64,000 bases of DNA from Zhengitettix transpicula (Eukaryota > Arthropoda > Insecta > Orthoptera > Tetrigidae). The position numbers were made by a program, and so were the translations under genes. Location of the stretch: the NCBI GenBank assembly GCA_037074705.1, contig CM073590.1, forward strand, positions 135,055,600-135,119,599, written 5' to 3'. Below are positions 60,600 to 64,000 of the stretch, in pieces. Positions within the stretch are counted from its first letter, which is position 1, and the number at the start of each line of letters is the position of its first letter. The notes under the pieces are model-generated. The model worked only from the letters and a program-made list of their open reading frames with translations. It did not search any database and was not told the DNA's origin.

Positions 60600-61670
60600 A
60601 TTATAAATTCTTAAAGTAATGACGGAAAAGGATGACGCAAATTTAAAAGATCTTAGTGAGTAAATTACGTACGGGAGCGCTATGGAAGGCGCAAACTTTT
60701 TAGAACTGAAAAATAAAATAGATGATGATGAAGAAGAAAGGAAGGAGGGAAATTAAATACGCGAAAATGTCATTACAAGTAGATTATATTTTATGTGTAG
60801 GTTATTTCACAAAATTTTTCCTTTCCTTATCCAAGATTCAAATTTATAATATTGAGTCCTTTTCATGAAATACGAAGTCATTCAAGTTATAGTTAAGTCT
60901 ATATTCAATTACAGCGAGTACAATTAATATCACGAGGAAGAAATGTTAGACGTGGTGGCACAAAAAATGAAGTTTTAGAGTGTATAATAGAAGAAAAGTT
61001 GCATTAAATAGAGGGAGAGTATAAAGAAATTACAATTGAATTCGCATCGGAAATTGAAGGATAGACGACAGACTGATATTTGAGAAAGAACGAGATTAAT
61101 GTGGGGTCTAGGAAACGAGAACCTAAAACAAAGTCAGATTAAGAATTTATCACACATCCCGAATTAGAATGAAATATTTATGAGGAGAATTTTCGGGTAT
61201 AGTGTGTGAGGTTATGCGAGGACGAGAGTTGTAATGTGGTCGATATCAACAAAAAAAGGCTTACGTAAATATTAATACCATTTAATAGTGAAATTGGGGA
61301 AAACTAAACGCTACTTGGGTATCATCGAAGTAAAACCCGTAGGGTGTACTTAAATTAATTACTAGAGTTCTTCAAGCGTTTTGAAATCGGATTGCGACAG
61401 AGGATCCCGAAGACGGCTATGAAAAATTTCCGGGAGGAATTTAAAATGATATAGTGGGGATAATCAGAAGACTGATATAGCTAATGGTTTTTGGACCGCA
61501 AAATTTAGAAATGACGGATCAATTACAAGGAAAGAATATTTCATTCAGGCCGAGGCAAGTAATAAGTTAAGGATTGCCATGTTGGAGAAGCACTTTTCAG
61601 AGAGTGTGGCCATGTTTTTCGGAGCTGCGTGTATAGAGACGTTCCAAACAGCTACAAAATTTTAATAATA
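60600..61670 (+). pseudogene. Possible gag-like relic of an LTR retrotransposon
   Basis: Purine-rich plus-strand DNA with repeatedly broken frames. One piece, LISRGRNVRRGGTKNEVLEC then IIEEKLH (about 60915-61005), resembles a SAP-like helix pair found in some gag proteins. Another runs GNLKYSGDNQKTDIANGF to LEKHFSESVAMFFGAACIET (about 61430-61660). No nucleocapsid knuckle, protease or polymerase motif was seen. The assignment is weak. Confidence 0.25.
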
Positions 61671-62932
61671 CGTGAAATATTAAACAGACGCGAGAATGGG
61701 CATGCTTCACGAGATTTAAATTAATACGGATGAAAGCGAACTCGGTAATTCCAGTTGCGCATTAAAGGAACGAATAAGACCAAAGTGTTAAAAGAAATGG
61801 GATTATATCGTGTGACTGGAGAGCGTAATTAGTACAATCTGCATGTTTATTTTCGTCGATAAACAATAATGCCATCAAACGTTAGTTAATATTAAATAAA
61901 GAGTATTATTGTTACATATTTTAATGTAGAACAAATGGAAAAAGGAACATTAAATTGTTTTCTTAATAAAAAATAGTTTTTCTAACACCAATAATGTGAT
62001 CGGAGAGTAATGTTTAGTGAACGCAACAAAGTTCCTAGTGAAGTGAATTAACCCCCAGTAGCTATATCCAAAAAAAGGCCCCCGCGAGCAAAAGGTCGGG
62101 TACTCATATTTTTTTTCCGTACTCATTATGAAAAACCAATTTTTCCCGTTTGAAATGACTCGGGAAAAGTTTCTGAAAGCAACGAAATTTCTTCTGAGAG
62201 GGTGTGGCTAATTAATATATTGAGATTTGTGGGGGAGGGGCACAAATCTGATTTCTATATAATAAAAGCAGCAGAATCCAAGAGCATGTGGTAGGAAATT
62301 TCGGAAACCGCAGATGTTAAGGGAACTTTCAGAGCAAGCGCAAGTTAGTTCCTTTTGATATGTTATAATGTTATAAGGAAGTCAGTTTTGGGATGTTATA
62401 AATTAGTTTAGGAGCAGGAGTGATTGAAATTTGGGGAGGTAATGAAAAAGTTAGACAGTTTTTTTCTTTAGGAGCGTGGAGGACAGAACGTTTTGTGATG
62501 TTAAGTTACTTTTGGATAAGTTATGAAGAAATTTGGTTTTGGAGTGGAGGACATTTGCACTGTCCTGTCGTCGAGAACCTGTTGGGCCAGTTGGGTGACC
62601 ATTTCCAGGAAATACGAGGGATTGCAGCGTCCGCACGTGCCACCTGCACAGACCTGAAAGTGGTAATATACCGGAATAATCCCATAAAAGTCGGTTCATT
62701 AAAGCCGTATGATCACCGTATTTTGGTCCACCTTACCTTGTCAGACATTGTCTCTGTTTTTGTTTTGTTCTATTTTCTTTGTTTGCAAAATAACAGTGGG
62801 TATTTCAATTGATGATAAGAGAAGGAAGGTAATGATTTTTTTGTGTTAATAAAATATTAACTACTGCAATTAATCTTAGCTGCCAAACAATCTAATATTT
62901 TCAGAGTTAAACAACTATTTTAAAAAATATAT
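61671..62932. other. No supported gene; a 130-codon open frame at 62420-62812
   Basis: The plus frame at 62420-62812 starts at a GTG/ATT-type codon, has no recognisable domain, and shares its GC-richer core (about 62545-62660) with a minus-strand frame. It may be a retroelement fragment. Confidence 0.4.
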
Positions 62933-64000
62933 TGTAATGCCAATTAATTAGGCCATTAATTGTTTGGACGTAAAAGTTGAATTGTTTGAGAAATCCATTA
63001 TAGCGGTGTGATCGAACACAGCAACAATAAGAGAAGCGAGCTCACTTTGCTTTGTCGAAAAGTCAAAAATGGCGTATGCGCGCTAAAACTCAGGAGAACT
63101 AGGAGTCAGTTTGCGGAAAAAACATCGTGAGGAGCAGAACAAGTAATATAACTGTTAGTTAGCGGAGAAAGATTGTTAGGAGCTGTTGGCGGAAAAACAT
63201 CGTGAGGAGTAGAACAAGAAATATAATTTGAGCAGAGACTAGACATCGTCAATGTATAACTAGTTAAAGTTGTAAATTAATACGAAGAAAACATTCACGC
63301 CGCAAGTATTGCAGCGTAAATAATTGAAAAATAAAAGCAGTTTAAGTCCACAGCCAGGAGCTAAAGAAAAGTTAGTTCGCTCCGAAATAATAAACAGTTA
63401 AAATAAATCGTCAAGGAGATACGTTGCAGTTTACGTCCAATTCAGTAAAAGACTAATAAACACTACGAATCATAGGGTTCTGGTAAGGCGAGCAGACATC
63501 AGATAGCTGACATTAAGGGGAATCATCCGAGTTCCTATCAGCCTGTCAATTTTGACTTCAATAGTGTAAAATCTGTGAGTTGATGTTTAGAATTAGTGTA
63601 TAATTTTGCAATAGTGTACTTCCGAAATCAAAAAGAATGCTGGTACCAGCTGGACAGATGTAAGTAACAAAACCAAAACTAATGATTAATTGTAAACTCT
63701 AATTAGAGGATCAGGTCAGATTTAGTTCTCTTTTAAATTGTCAATCAGAGTTAACTTCTTTACTTTTTAATTTCTTTCATTCTAGCGACTTATTGTTTAG
63801 GTAAATTGTGAACTGTTTGTTAATAAGATTTTTAAATCAGTTTGTTGTGTCTATTATCAAACCCAGAGAAGGCCCTGAGAAATTAATATTTTAAATTGTA
63901 ATTGTTTTGAGTTAGAAGCCACAAAGTGAAAATAAATAATTTTATGTAGAAATTTTATTAATTTTTTTATTTAATTAAAGCCCAACCAGTTGATTATTAC
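62933..64000 (+). mobile_element. Probable LTR, copy 3, cut by the window edge
   Basis: It begins TGTAATGCCAATTAATTAGG directly after ATAT (62929-62932). It carries the shared blocks GATAGCTGACATTAAGGGGA (about 63502) and TATCAAACCCAG then AGAAGGCCCTGAGA (about 63855-63880). The last bases of the window are GATTATTAC, one base short of the TTACA end seen in the other copies. It contains a duplicated AACATCGTGAGGAG phrase (63121 and about 63198). Confidence 0.6.

Noticed and set aside
62420..62812. 130-codon plus frame as a gene
   Set aside because: No ATG at the frame start, no domain, competing frame on the other strand, and a repeat-rich setting.
1..64000. CRISPR array, prokaryotic operon or integrated bacterial island
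   Set aside because: No evenly spaced repeats with unique spacers and no dense bacterial-type coding; the tandem repeats present are microsatellites and degenerate eukaryotic repeats.

Overview
This is AT-rich, intron-rich animal nuclear DNA, most likely from an insect. Three conserved metazoan genes lie among decayed insect-type mobile elements: mariner, a P-element-like transposase, LINEs, a Penelope-like retroelement, LTR relics and tRNA-derived SINE-like repeats. No bacterial-style gene packing, rRNA operon, CRISPR array or intact tRNA was found. The species is not determined; a hemimetabolous insect is a guess from repeat load and intron size.

Layout. (1) 1-9.9 kb, minus strand: five exons of ZZZ3, the SANT/Myb subunit of the ATAC histone acetyltransferase complex. 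Its C-terminal ZZ-finger exons should lie left of the window, and two YY1-like sites mark its probable promoter at 9.82-9.86 kb. Its introns hold a Penelope-like pseudogene and a probable solo LTR. (2) 9.9-17.2 kb: a broken P-element-type transposase, a LINE fragment and degenerate repeats. (3) 17.27-24.71 kb, plus strand: a complete three-exon mitochondrial malonyl-CoA:ACP transacylase (MCAT), with a dead mariner in intron 2. (4) 24.98-40.97 kb, minus strand: about 14 exons of a divergent SLC6 (sodium/neurotransmitter symporter family) transporter. It converges on MCAT, and their stop codons are 271 bp apart. Its introns hold LINE, LTR, SINE-like and other repeats. (5) 41-64 kb: no gene that I can recognise. 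This part is repeats, inverted-repeat hairpins, transposase relics, and an LTR-like sequence that runs off the right edge.

The three genes serve unrelated roles: chromatin, mitochondrial fatty-acid synthesis and membrane transport. Nothing suggests they work as a unit.

The most interesting non-gene signals are four. First, a recurring motif CTGAAGA, short stem-loop, GAAACG, which resembles a hammerhead ribozyme core; it recurs at about ten places and several times sits at the tip of a long hairpin. Second, four LTR-like sequences beginning TGT and ending TTACA (one cut by the window edge), all beside ATAT. Third, a repeat built of two tRNA-like modules in opposite orientation, seen at three loci. 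Fourth, an SLC6 protein that has lost canonical ion-site residues.

All exon joins were read by hand from splice signals and reading phase; no alignment or search was run.
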